Below, piece after piece: positions 1 through 6,092 of a DNA stretch of 7,605 nucleotides (position 1 is its first letter; each line of letters opens with the position of its first letter). A model generated the notes under the pieces. It ran no database searches. It was not told the DNA's origin and was given only the letters and a program-made list of their open reading frames with translations. The translations under genes were made by a program, and so were the position numbers. The stretch lies in assembly GCA_027295365.1 (NCBI GenBank), contig JAPULD010000256.1, forward strand, positions 1 through 7,605, given 5' to 3'. Source of the DNA: Planctomycetota bacterium. GTDB lineage: Bacteria > Planctomycetota > Phycisphaerae > Phycisphaerales > SM1A02.

Positions 1-156
1 AACACCGTGGTGGACACCGTCGATCTGTTGGCCTTGCTGGCCGCCTGGGGGGCTTGTGTCGACTGCTTTGAGGACCTGGATCTCAATGGCACCGTCGACG
101 TCTCGGATCTGTTGATACTGCTGGCCAATTGGGGCAGTAACTTGCCCGATCCTTGA
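1..156 (+). CDS. C-terminal end of a dockerin-like repeat protein (5' truncated)
   Basis: The frame is open from base 1 and ends at the TGA at 154-156, giving 51 visible residues. They form two similar repeats. The first has 'VVDTVDLLALLAAWG' (residues 3-17). The second has 'DLDLNGTVDVSDLLILLANWG' spread over residues 25-45, with Asp25, Asp27, Asn29, Gly30, Asp33 and Asp36 placed like a calcium-binding F-hand loop. A Cys pair (C19, C22) sits between them. Duplicated loops of this kind resemble type I dockerins and recur at the C-termini of large secreted planctomycete proteins. In cellulosome systems dockerins bind cohesins; in Planctomycetota the partner is generally unknown. The rest of the protein lies outside the window, so the enzymatic or structural role cannot be stated. 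The domain call is good; any function beyond it is unknown. Confidence 0.85.
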   Translation, partial: NTVVDTVDLLALLAAWGACVDCFEDLDLNGTVDVSDLLILLANWGSNLPDP

Positions 157-167
157 TTGATTCAATG

Positions 168-193
168 ATTGAAGGCGATACTTCGCCTTCGAT
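168..193 (+). terminator. Hairpin after the dockerin gene, probable terminator
   Basis: A perfect 8-bp stem (GAAGGCGA at 171-178, TCGCCTTC at 183-190) closes a 4-base loop, TACT. It extends outward through a T-G wobble and two A-T pairs to 168-193. It begins 12 bases after the stop codon. Only a short T run follows (193-195), so efficient intrinsic termination is an inference; an RNA-stabilising 3' hairpin is the alternative. Confidence 0.6.
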
Positions 194-393
194 TTCGTGG
201 GTCTTGTCCGGATCGACGTGAGGTTGCCTGGTCGAGACGTCGGCCCCGTGGAGTGGCATGTCTTTTCTCGAGGCTTGCCAAGCTGATCCCGGTAGTTCTC
301 TGATCGTCACAATCGACACAAAACAAACCAGATCCACAGATGCTGGCGCAATGCATGCGCGACCGGTCCAAATGATTCGTATGTTTAGGTCAG

Positions 394-399
394 CATAAT
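394..399 (+). promoter_or_regulatory. Possible -10 element (CATAAT) upstream of the gene at 485
   Basis: CATAAT differs from the sigma-70 -10 consensus at one position and lies in the A+T-richer end of the gap, 85 bases before the preferred start. No convincing -35 hexamer is found 16-18 bases upstream (that stretch reads AATGAT or similar). This is a weak candidate only. Confidence 0.2.
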
Positions 400-472
400 T
401 TCAGATCAAGGAGCACGACGCACACAACACAAAGATATGAACCACTTTGTCGAGGCGAAATCCATCATCGAA

Positions 473-478
473 AAGGAG
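473..478 (+). promoter_or_regulatory. Shine-Dalgarno site AAGGAG that fixes the start at 485
   Basis: AAGGAG lies 6 bases before ATG 485. The in-frame ATG at 437 has no such site nearby. The start at 485 also gives a normal signal peptide, whereas starting at 437 would put 16 extra, partly acidic residues in front of it. Confidence 0.8.
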
Positions 479-484
479 TCTTCG

Positions 485-1363
485 ATGACACAAAGCCGGT
501 TCCAATTCAATGATTTCTCTGCTATGACGGCACTTCTTGCGATGTGCATCATGGCCTCCCCCGCATCCGGCCAGTGCGATTCGGAGGAATCCAGCACCGA
601 CTGCAACGAGAACGGCATCCCCGATGCCTGCGAACTCGATGGCACGATCACCCTGCAGTCCGGTGCTATGGGACCCTTCGACGGGGCCAATGAACAGCGT
701 TATGAATTCGAGTCCTCCCCCGTCGCGCTGGCCGACCTGGAGGTCACCTGCATCGCACGCGCCAACTTGGCCAACTGGACGGAACGCGTCGACGTCTGGA
801 TTAACGACATCCCTGTCCGCTCGATATACCTCTTCGCAACGGATTGCGATCCGGATGCGATCGAATCATTCGTCTTGACTCGTGAGACGTATATGGAGGC
901 TCTAGCGAGCGGGGCAGCCGTGCTACGATTCGTGCCTTCCCAAGCGGTGGATCCCGGATTCTGCTCGGAATCCTTCCTTGATGTTCGAGTCGAACTAACG
1001 ACGGAACCCGGCGCGGATGAGAATCAAAATGGTGTCCTCGACGAATGCGAAAAGGACGATGGGCAGAGTTTGTGTGAAGGCCTCCAGCCCACCGTCTACG
1101 TGGATGATCGAAATGTCATCGTGGGGGGTCCGTTGCACGGTCGTCGATATCGAGGCGTCTTGGTGGGGACGCCCGGAGCCGACGTCTTCCGGGGCACATC
1201 CGGCAACGATCTGATCGTCACCGTCGGCAATCGGGACTTGGACACGATCTGCGGCAATGGCGGCAACGACCACATCACCGGCGAATCTCAAGGACAGTCC
1301 GACGAACACCGAAACAGTCAAGCTTCCACGCGCAAGAATCAGTCTGGTGGGAAAACGCGGTAA
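485..1363 (+). CDS. Secreted protein with two DxNxNG calcium-type loops and a short RTX-like patch
   Basis: This predicted 292-aa exported protein has no assignable enzyme activity. Residues 1-29 look like a Sec signal peptide, with a hydrophobic core around 13-24 and likely cleavage after A-S-G (27-29). An Asp/Asn loop (D39, N41, N43, G44, D47, then C49-E50) resembles the 'DCNxNGIPDxCE' motif frequent in planctomycete secreted proteins. Residues about 54-175 look like a beta-sandwich with paired cysteines (C121, C160). A second loop follows (D178, N180, N182, G183, D186, C188). Residues 226-268 resemble hemolysin-type RTX repeats: 'GTPGADVFRGTSGNDLIV' and 'CGNGGNDHITG'. The last 25 residues are polar and basic and unlike RTX. 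The start is chosen from the AAGGAG site and the signal peptide. Calcium binding is inferred from motifs. Its neighbour upstream is another secreted-type protein, but the two look separately transcribed. Confidence 0.8.
   Translation: MTQSRFQFNDFSAMTALLAMCIMASPASGQCDSEESSTDCNENGIPDACELDGTITLQSGAMGPFDGANEQRYEFESSPVALADLEVTCIARANLANWTERVDVWINDIPVRSIYLFATDCDPDAIESFVLTRETYMEALASGAAVLRFVPSQAVDPGFCSESFLDVRVELTTEPGADENQNGVLDECEKDDGQSLCEGLQPTVYVDDRNVIVGGPLHGRRYRGVLVGTPGADVFRGTSGNDLIVTVGNRDLDTICGNGGNDHITGESQGQSDEHRNSQASTRKNQSGGKTR
1160..1288 (+). repeat. Short RTX-like (hemolysin-type) calcium-binding patch within the gene at 485
   Basis: Residues 226-268 contain degenerate copies of the GGxGxDxUx nonapeptide: 'GTPGADVFR', 'GTSGNDLIV' and 'GNGGNDHIT'. 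Known RTX domains fold into a calcium-dependent beta-roll and usually need several tandem copies. Here only about three are seen, and the middle ones are separated by 'TVGNRDLDTIC', so a full beta-roll is doubtful. Confidence 0.6.
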
Positions 1364-1366
1364 GAA

Positions 1367-1387
1367 TCGCCCGAATGTTCGGGACGA
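1367..1387. terminator. Hairpin between the convergent genes ending at 1363 and 1442
   Basis: CCCGAA (1370-1375) and TTCGGG (1378-1383) are complementary around a 2-base centre. The stem extends to TCG/CGA if A1384 is bulged, giving about nine pairs. It lies 4 bases after the stop of the secreted-protein gene and about 55 bases beyond the gyrB stop. No T run follows on the plus strand; on the minus strand ATTCTT follows. A shared bidirectional terminator is plausible but unproven. Confidence 0.4.
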
Positions 1388-1441
1388 TCACGTGGGAGTC
1401 CCTTGCGTTCGAGATGATCCGGCGCCGCGTCGAGTTCGTGA

Positions 1442-4012
1442 TCAGATGTCCAGGTTTTTCACTTCCAACGCATGATCCTCGATGTACGCGCGACGGCTTT
1501 CCACGTGCTCGCCCATCAGCGTCGAGAAGAGTTGGTCGGCATCGCTCGCGGAATCCCATGTCACGCGCAACAACGTGCGATAGGCGGGGTCCATGGTGGT
1601 GTCCCACAGCTGTTCGGGGTTCATTTCGCCCAGCCCCTTGAATCGCTTGAGCTCGATGCCTCGTCGTCCCACGTCGTGCAACGCGGTCAGGATTGACGGG
1701 ATGTTGGGAACATCCACGAGTGATTCCTTGTCGGTGCCCGGATCGACAATCCAGGCATAGCGAGTGGGTAACTTCTCGCCCGTCACGGATTCTTCCTGGA
1801 CCAGGGCATAGTCTTCAATGTCGATTTCGAACTCGTCGAGCCGGGCAATGATCTTCTGGATCTCTCGATTCTCGTGAAGCTCGCGCAAGGTTGCGAGTTT
1901 CAGGCGGTCGCCATTGATTGCAACGTCACCGGCCTCTAGATCATCGAGGATGAGTTTCTGCTCCTTGATGATGGATCGAGCTTCGTCCTCCGACCAACAC
2001 AGATTCTCGCCCTCAGGCCAGGTCAGTCGGAATTGAGGCAAGCGACCCTGATGCTCGGGATCATGATCGCGAGATTCCAGCAGAACCGGGAACGGAGTGC
2101 CGCGCCTCTCGGAGACGGTGACAAGACTCTGGAGTCTTTGTAGGTCGCGGACCAGTCGCTCCAACTCAAGGCCTTCGATCCGACGCGTCTCGTTGGCATC
2201 ATCGTCACGACGGGTGAGCACTGAATTCTTCAGCGCCGACTTCGTCAGGACTTCCGTCATTTTCTCGTCGTTGAGGACGTACTGCGATTTCTTGTTGCGC
2301 GTGACCTGATAGAGGGGAGGCTGCGCAATATAGATCTTGCCATGGCGGATCAACTCCGGCATCTGCCTGAAGAAGAACGTCAACAACAACGTGCGGATGT
2401 GCGAGCCGTCCACATCGGCATCGGTCATGATGATGATGCGGCCATAGCGGAGCTTGGATAGATCAAAGTCCTCGCCAATGCCGCATTGAAGCGCCTGGAT
2501 GAGGATGCGGATTTCCTCGAAGGCCAGCACCTTGTCCAGACGCGCTTTTTCAACGTTGAGCACCTTGCCACGAAGAGGCAGGATGGCCTGATTGTCATGA
2601 TCGCGTCCGCCTTTGGCGGATCCGCCGGCGGAATCACCTTCGACGATGAACAGTTCAGATCGATCGACGTCGTTGGTGGCGCAGTCGGCGAGCTTGGAGG
2701 GGAGACCGCCACTGTCGAGAGCTCCCTTGCGTTTGATGAGTTCACGGGCCTTCCGGGCCGCTTCCCGGGCCTGAGCCGCGAGCACGGCTTTCAGGCATAT
2801 CTTTCTCGCTTCGCCGGGGTTTTCCTCCAACCAGGAGCTGAGATGGGTCGAGATGGTCGAGCCGACGAATCCCTCGACTTCGGGGTTGAGCAGCTTTTCC
2901 TTGGTCTGGTTGTTGAACTGGGGTTCGGTCATTCGCACCGCAATGATCACGGTCAAACCTTCGCGCAGGTCGTCGCCACTGGGGGTCAGATCCTTGAGCA
3001 GGTTGTTGCGTTTGGCGTGGGCGTTGATCGTGCGGGTCAGGGCTGATTTGAAGCCTTGCACATGCGTGCCACCATCGGGGTTGATGATGTTGTTGCCAAA
3101 GGCGAGCACCACCTCATTGGTGGCATCGGTGTATTGCATCGCGATCTCGCAACTGAGCCCCGATGCATCATCGGTCTTGATCATACTGATCGGAGGGCTG
3201 CTGGCCGTCTTGGTGCGATTGAGATACTTGACGTAGCCCAGCAAACCATCTTCAAAGTGAAAATGATCCTTTCGGGGTTCGCCGTCCTTGTCGACCCGTT
3301 CGTCGATCAGGTGGATCGACACGCCCGGGTTGAGGTAGGCCAGTTCGCGCAGGCGGTGCTGCATCGTCTCGAAGCGAAATCGGGTGTCGGGGAAAATTTC
3401 CGAATCGGGCAGGAAGCTGATACGGGTGCCGGTCTTTCTCGGGTTCTTGTCGTCGGCATCCTCTCGCTCGGCGAGCACGTGCAAGGGCGTGACCATTTCA
3501 CCCCGAGAGAATTTGATGACGTACACCTTGCGATCCTTGACGACCTCGACCTCGGTCCATTCCGAAAGGGCGTTGACGCACTTGACGCCGACACCGTGCA
3601 GTCCGCCTGACACCTTGTAGACGTTGTCGTCGAACTTTCCGCCAGCGTGGACCTCGGTCATGATGACCTCGACGGCGGGCCGACCATTGATGGCCGGATT
3701 CTCATGCTTCATGGGATCGATGGGCATGCCGCGCCCGTCATCAATCACGGTGCAGGAGCCATCCACGCCGAGGCGAACGATGACTGAGGTCGCGTATCCC
3801 ACCATGACCTCGTCGATGGCGTTGTCCACGCATTCAAAGATGAGATGATGCAGTGCGTTGAGGCCGATCCCGCCTACGTACATACCAGGACGCTTGCGAA
3901 TAGCTTCCAGGCCCTCAAGGACCTGGATTGATTCGGAGGTATATTCGCTGTTCGCGGGGCTGGTTTTTGGCTTGGAGTCGGTGTTTTCAACGCCTTCAGT
4001 CTGGTCGGTCAT
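1442..4012 (-). CDS. gyrB: DNA gyrase subunit B
   Basis: This is the ATPase and TOPRIM subunit of DNA gyrase, which with GyrA introduces negative supercoils. The 856-aa protein is complete. The GHKL ATPase domain has 'ECVDNAIDE' (catalytic Glu60, Mg-binding Asn64), 'DDGRGMP' (91-97) and 'GGLHGVGVKCVNALS' (136-150). The QTK loop of the transducer is at 369-371. The TOPRIM domain has 'VEGDSAGG' with Glu458, 'LPLRGKVLNVEKAR' and 'DADVDGSH' (Asp531, Asp533, Asp535). The C-terminus has 'RFKGLGEMNPEQLWDTTMDP'. The roughly 200 residues between about 580 and 785 correspond to the insert of long GyrBs such as E. coli's (804 aa), which explains the length. GyrB rather than ParE is favoured by the insert and the 'FKGLGEMNPEQLW' end, but neither gyrA nor recF is in view. 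The first 24 residues are a polar extension. GGAG lies 5 bases before the ATG. Confidence 0.97.
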   Translation of the reverse strand: MTDQTEGVENTDSKPKTSPANSEYTSESIQVLEGLEAIRKRPGMYVGGIGLNALHHLIFECVDNAIDEVMVGYATSVIVRLGVDGSCTVIDDGRGMPIDPMKHENPAINGRPAVEVIMTEVHAGGKFDDNVYKVSGGLHGVGVKCVNALSEWTEVEVVKDRKVYVIKFSRGEMVTPLHVLAEREDADDKNPRKTGTRISFLPDSEIFPDTRFRFETMQHRLRELAYLNPGVSIHLIDERVDKDGEPRKDHFHFEDGLLGYVKYLNRTKTASSPPISMIKTDDASGLSCEIAMQYTDATNEVVLAFGNNIINPDGGTHVQGFKSALTRTINAHAKRNNLLKDLTPSGDDLREGLTVIIAVRMTEPQFNNQTKEKLLNPEVEGFVGSTISTHLSSWLEENPGEARKICLKAVLAAQAREAARKARELIKRKGALDSGGLPSKLADCATNDVDRSELFIVEGDSAGGSAKGGRDHDNQAILPLRGKVLNVEKARLDKVLAFEEIRILIQALQCGIGEDFDLSKLRYGRIIIMTDADVDGSHIRTLLLTFFFRQMPELIRHGKIYIAQPPLYQVTRNKKSQYVLNDEKMTEVLTKSALKNSVLTRRDDDANETRRIEGLELERLVRDLQRLQSLVTVSERRGTPFPVLLESRDHDPEHQGRLPQFRLTWPEGENLCWSEDEARSIIKEQKLILDDLEAGDVAINGDRLKLATLRELHENREIQKIIARLDEFEIDIEDYALVQEESVTGEKLPTRYAWIVDPGTDKESLVDVPNIPSILTALHDVGRRGIELKRFKGLGEMNPEQLWDTTMDPAYRTLLRVTWDSASDADQLFSTLMGEHVESRRAYIEDHALEVKNLDI

Positions 4013-4017
4013 GGGGG

Positions 4018-4021
4018 CTCC
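4018..4021 (-). promoter_or_regulatory. gyrB ribosome-binding site (GGAG) inside an overlapping four-codon frame
   Basis: Read on the minus strand, GGAG sits 5 bases before the gyrB ATG. The same bases belong to a tiny frame, ATG GAG CCC CCA TGA, encoding Met-Glu-Pro-Pro. Its ATG is at 4023-4021 and its TGA overlaps the gyrB start as ATGA. The ribosome site is well supported; translation of the tiny frame is not. Confidence 0.6.
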
Positions 4022-4026
4022 ATGGG

Positions 4027-4040
4027 GCCGGAATTCCGGC
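4027..4040. repeat. Perfect 14-bp palindrome in the gyrB leader
   Basis: GCCGGAATTCCGGC reads identically on both strands. It lies between the TATAAT box (4057-4062) and the gyrB ribosome site (4018-4021), so it would be within or next to the 5' untranslated leader. It could be a dimeric-regulator operator or a small leader hairpin. The function is unknown. Confidence 0.5.
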
Positions 4041-4056
4041 GTGTTTCTGATCGAAA

Positions 4057-4062
4057 ATTATA
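4057..4062 (-). promoter_or_regulatory. gyrB -10 box (TATAAT)
   Basis: An exact TATAAT on the minus strand lies about 45 bases before the gyrB ATG, in an A+T-rich stretch. The hexamer 17 bases upstream reads TCGCAA, a poor -35. A TTGATG close by (minus strand, 4072-4067) is too near to pair with it. The box is a good candidate, but a complete promoter is not shown. Confidence 0.5.
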
Positions 4063-4369
4063 GCCTACATCAAGGCTTTTTGCGACTCAAACAGAGCATA
4101 GTTGCACTGCTTTTGAATTATTCTAAATGCATGAAATACATAGGGTTATAGTTTGCATGTCGAGTCGGAAGATTCGCCGCATTCCTCGGGTGCTCGCCTG
4201 ACGTTGAATGTCTTGATTACAAGTAGTCTTTTCATTTGAGCAGCAGATTTGTTGAAAGGCTGACGATTGCTCTGATTCAGGCGGGGATCGAGTCTCCGAT
4301 AGTTGAAGATCAGATCATGGCTCTGACGATATGTCAGTGGTTTCTCAACTCCAACCTTGGCGGCGATTT
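4063..4369. other. A+T-rich divergent gap between gyrB and the amidase gene
   Basis: This stretch holds no protein-like frame with motifs. Its part from about 4041 to 4150 is clearly richer in A and T than the flanking genes, as expected for divergent promoters. A weak plus-strand pair, TTGAAT (4113-4118) and TACATA (4137-4142) with an 18-base spacer, might serve the amidase. A 5-bp hairpin (CTGAC 4323-4327, GTCAG 4333-4337) surrounds the furthest-upstream ATG at 4331. A tRNA T-arm-like hairpin at 4282-4298 has no matching acceptor stem. No known riboswitch or RNA gene is recognised. Confidence 0.4.
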
Positions 4370-5122
4370 ATGCAGACCCACGAGAAGGATGACCCCCATA
4401 CCGATGATCTCAGCCCGACCATGACCGGTTTTCCCACCCCTCGTCGGACATTTCTGTTCATGGGGCTGGGATTGCTGGCGACTGGTTGTGCTCAGCCAGG
4501 AAGAGTTGTCACGGGATTGCCAGGGCCAGAATGGCCAGATCACGTCCCCACGGAAAAAACGGGTTCTGAACTTGATTCTGCGAAACCCGGGACCATCGAA
4601 TCGCCTCAGAGCCTTCCTCGTGGCGTGTATTCGAGATCACGATGGGCTAAAGGGCAACCACTCCCTTCGCGCATGAATCGAATGATCCCCATTCGATACA
4701 TCACCGTGCATCACGATGGCATGGATCCGTTCTATGGAGACAGCGCCGCCGCCGCCAAGGAGCGTCTTGAGCTCATTCGTCGTGGTCATCGGGGACGAGG
4801 CTGGGGCGACATCGGATATCACTTCATCGTCGATCGAGGCGGGCGGGTCTGGGAGGGGCGATCCATGGCCTACCAGGGCGCTCATGTCAAGGATCACAAT
4901 GAGGGGAACATCGGCATCATGTGCATGGGGAACTTCGAGCAACAGGCGCCGACGGTCGCTCAGATCAACGGGCTCAATCGTCAACTTGCGGATCTGATGA
5001 GTCGGCATACCGTTGCGATGCGGAACGTTCGTACTCACCAGGAATGGGCGAGCACCGCGTGCCCGGGTCGGAAACTGCAGGCCCATATGGATTCGATCAG
5101 ACGTGGTCGTTCGATCGGGTAG
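4370..5122 (+). CDS. Tat-type lipoprotein, peptidoglycan-recognition/N-acetylmuramoyl-L-alanine amidase family
   Basis: This predicted zinc amidase cleaves the bond between N-acetylmuramic acid and L-alanine in peptidoglycan. Counting from ATG 4370 (250 aa), residues 25-40 read 'PRRTFLFMGLGLLATGC': a twin-arginine motif, a hydrophobic run and a near-lipobox with Cys40. Export and lipidation at the cell envelope are therefore likely. After a proline-rich linker, the catalytic domain (about 95-250) shows 'ITVHHDG' (first zinc His, 114), 'GDIGYHFIVDRGGRVWEGR' with the conserved Tyr150, 'NIGIMCMGNF', His223 in 'RTHQEW' and Cys231 in 'STACPG'. The His-Cys spacing of 8 matches T7 lysozyme (H122, C130). 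Thr229 occupies the T7 Lys128 position, as in PGRP-type amidases. No ribosome site decides the start: ATG 4331 and ATG 4421 are also in frame. I chose 4370 because codon use turns gene-like there; 4421 would leave the shortest normal signal peptide. Confidence 0.9.
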   Translation: MQTHEKDDPHTDDLSPTMTGFPTPRRTFLFMGLGLLATGCAQPGRVVTGLPGPEWPDHVPTEKTGSELDSAKPGTIESPQSLPRGVYSRSRWAKGQPLPSRMNRMIPIRYITVHHDGMDPFYGDSAAAAKERLELIRRGHRGRGWGDIGYHFIVDRGGRVWEGRSMAYQGAHVKDHNEGNIGIMCMGNFEQQAPTVAQINGLNRQLADLMSRHTVAMRNVRTHQEWASTACPGRKLQAHMDSIRRGRSIG

Positions 5123-5131
5123 TCATAGAAA

Positions 5132-5189
5132 AGTTGAAAGGTGAGATCGGAGCAGACGTTCGATGGGGCGTCTGCTTTCAATTTCAACT
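5132..5189. terminator. Nested inverted repeats, shared terminator of two convergent genes
   Basis: The inner arms are AGCAGACG (5151-5158) and CGTCTGCT (5169-5176), a perfect 8-bp stem with a 10-base loop, followed by TTT and then ATTTC on the plus strand. The outer arms AGTTGAAA (5132-5139) and TTTCAACT (5182-5189) are also perfectly complementary. The set fills most of the 72 bases between the stops at 5122 (+) and 5195 (-). Symmetry around the convergence point fits bidirectional termination. Confidence 0.7.
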
Positions 5190-5194
5190 ATGCC

Positions 5195-5941
5195 TTAATT
5201 CCAACTCATGCCCTTGGGCCAGGATTTGTGATCCTGTTTCTCGGCCTGTCTAACGATCTCGTCGAGATGCAGCAATTCGTTGCGAATGAGGTCGGCCCGG
5301 ACGACGACCGAAGGCTCCGAGAGAAGCTGATATTTCAGTTCGCCATCGTGCAGAAGTACCGATCCGATCAATTCGAGCAGGGCGGGGGTGGTGACATCCT
5401 CTCGATCAAACCATTCGGCCACGCTCTTGGAGGCTCGCATCCGTTTCAGACGTGGATTGCGTAGAAGACGGCGCAATTCATCACGAACTTCGTCCAACGG
5501 GATTGCATCGTCATCCGAATTTTCAATCGGGGCGAGATGACCTCGTCGGTAGGAATAGTTTTCACACGGTTCGATGATCTGTTCGATTCTCGCACGGCAA
5601 ACGCCATGCAAGAGAATGTTGTGCTGCCCCAGTGGAAGTTTCTCATGCTGAACGATCTGACCCACACACACGATTGGGCGAAGGGGCAGGGGAATGCGTG
5701 TGCCGGGATTTTCTGGGGTTCCGGGGGTTCCGGAGATTTCGGGGGTGTCGAATCGCCATTGATCGCCTTCAAAACAAGCCATCGCGATCTGACCGGAGCT
5801 GTCGAGGCTATGGTTGACCATCTCGCAATAGCGATCCTCAAAAATATGCAAGGGCTGGACTGCGTGAGGCAGCAAGACCGTGTCCGGCAAGGGAAACAAC
5901 GGCATCGGACGGTTGAAATCGATCCGTACGAACTCGCTCAT
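5195..5941 (-). CDS. Stand-alone LON N-terminal (substrate-binding) domain protein
   Basis: This 248-aa protein resembles the PUA-like N-terminal domain of Lon protease but has no AAA+ ATPase or Ser-Lys protease part. The hallmark N-terminus is 'PLFPLPDTVLLPHAVQPLHIFE' spread over residues 14-35, followed by 'DRYCEMVNHSL'. Later segments 'IVCVGQIVQHEKLP' (90-103) and 'NILLHGVCRARIEQI' (108-122) fit the beta-strands of the family, and residues 150-235 are mainly helical. Single-domain LON proteins occur in cyanobacteria, proteobacteria and planctomycetes; their role is not settled, though substrate recognition is assumed. Residues about 65-84 form a Gly/Pro/Thr loop coded by a 9-bp tandem repeat. 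ATG 5941 is preferred; the adjacent GTG at 5944 would add one residue. GGAG lies 19 bases upstream, too far to decide the start. No signal peptide is seen, so a cytoplasmic location is likely. Confidence 0.85.
   Translation of the reverse strand: MSEFVRIDFNRPMPLFPLPDTVLLPHAVQPLHIFEDRYCEMVNHSLDSSGQIAMACFEGDQWRFDTPEISGTPGTPENPGTRIPLPLRPIVCVGQIVQHEKLPLGQHNILLHGVCRARIEQIIEPCENYSYRRGHLAPIENSDDDAIPLDEVRDELRRLLRNPRLKRMRASKSVAEWFDREDVTTPALLELIGSVLLHDGELKYQLLSEPSVVVRADLIRNELLHLDEIVRQAEKQDHKSWPKGMSWN
5706..5750. repeat. 9-bp tandem repeat inside the LON-domain gene
   Basis: On the plus strand GGGGTTCCG occurs twice exactly (5715-5723, 5724-5732), followed by the diverged units GAGATTTCG and GGGGTGTCG. 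A more diverged copy may precede them at 5706-5714. Nine bases keep the reading frame, and on the coding strand they give Gly-x-Pro-like triplets ('GTPGTPENPGT', residues 71-81). Confidence 0.8.
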
Positions 5942-6092
5942 CACATCATGATAGGCGATACTCCAAGTGGCCGGGAATACCGAAAGTGTGGAAAATCACG
6001 TTGAATTCGCTTCTCGGAGGCAGATGATTCAAGTGCCAAGAGATTGATTTATCGTCAGGCAATGATGCCGATACATATCATGAGCATTCACC
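5942..6092. other. Divergent gap between the LON-domain and polyferredoxin genes
   Basis: These 151 bases must hold both promoters if the two genes are transcribed separately. TTGATT at 6044-6049 (+) is a fair -35 match, but no -10 lies at normal spacing. On the minus strand TTGGCA (6037-6032) likewise lacks a partner. Neither start codon has a good Shine-Dalgarno site. Nothing else is recognised. Confidence 0.3.

Larger units (their letters stand above)
157..484. other. Gene-free gap between two secreted-protein genes
   Basis: After the hairpin at 168-193 I see no protein-like reading frame here. The open frames on the minus strand lack recognisable motifs and any ribosome site. The left half is G+C-rich. 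The right half, from about 300, is richer in A and T and should carry the promoter of the gene starting at 485. A small 5-bp hairpin (GCGCA 346-350, TGCGC 356-360) and an isolated AAGGAG at 408-413 have no obvious partner. No tRNA or repeat array is visible. Confidence 0.5.

Noticed and set aside
83..371. Minus-strand frames of 84 and 69 codons across the first intergenic gap
   Set aside because: They overlap each other and the dockerin tail, have no ribosome site, and look like chance open frames.
485..1363. Possible RTX toxin or full hemolysin-type exoprotein
   Set aside because: There are too few repeats and no C-terminal secretion signal or HlyBD-type exporter nearby. A Sec signal peptide is present, which argues against type I secretion.
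2486..3610. Two long open frames (186 and 184 codons) on the plus strand, opposite gyrB
   Set aside because: They lie wholly antisense to the well-supported gyrB coding sequence, have no recognisable motifs and arise from the G+C-rich third positions of gyrB.
4282..4298. A tRNA T-arm-like hairpin (5-bp stem, 7-base loop ATCGAGT)
   Set aside because: Position 54 is A instead of T, the following seven bases have no complementary 5' acceptor strand at the right distance, and no CCA end or anticodon arm is visible.
4637..5086. 149-codon minus-strand frame opposite the amidase gene
   Set aside because: The plus strand carries all zinc-ligand motifs of the amidase; the antisense product resembles no family I know.
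5537..6004. 155-codon plus-strand frame opposite the LON-domain gene
   Set aside because: It is antisense to a gene with clear LON family motifs, and its own translation is low in recognisable structure.
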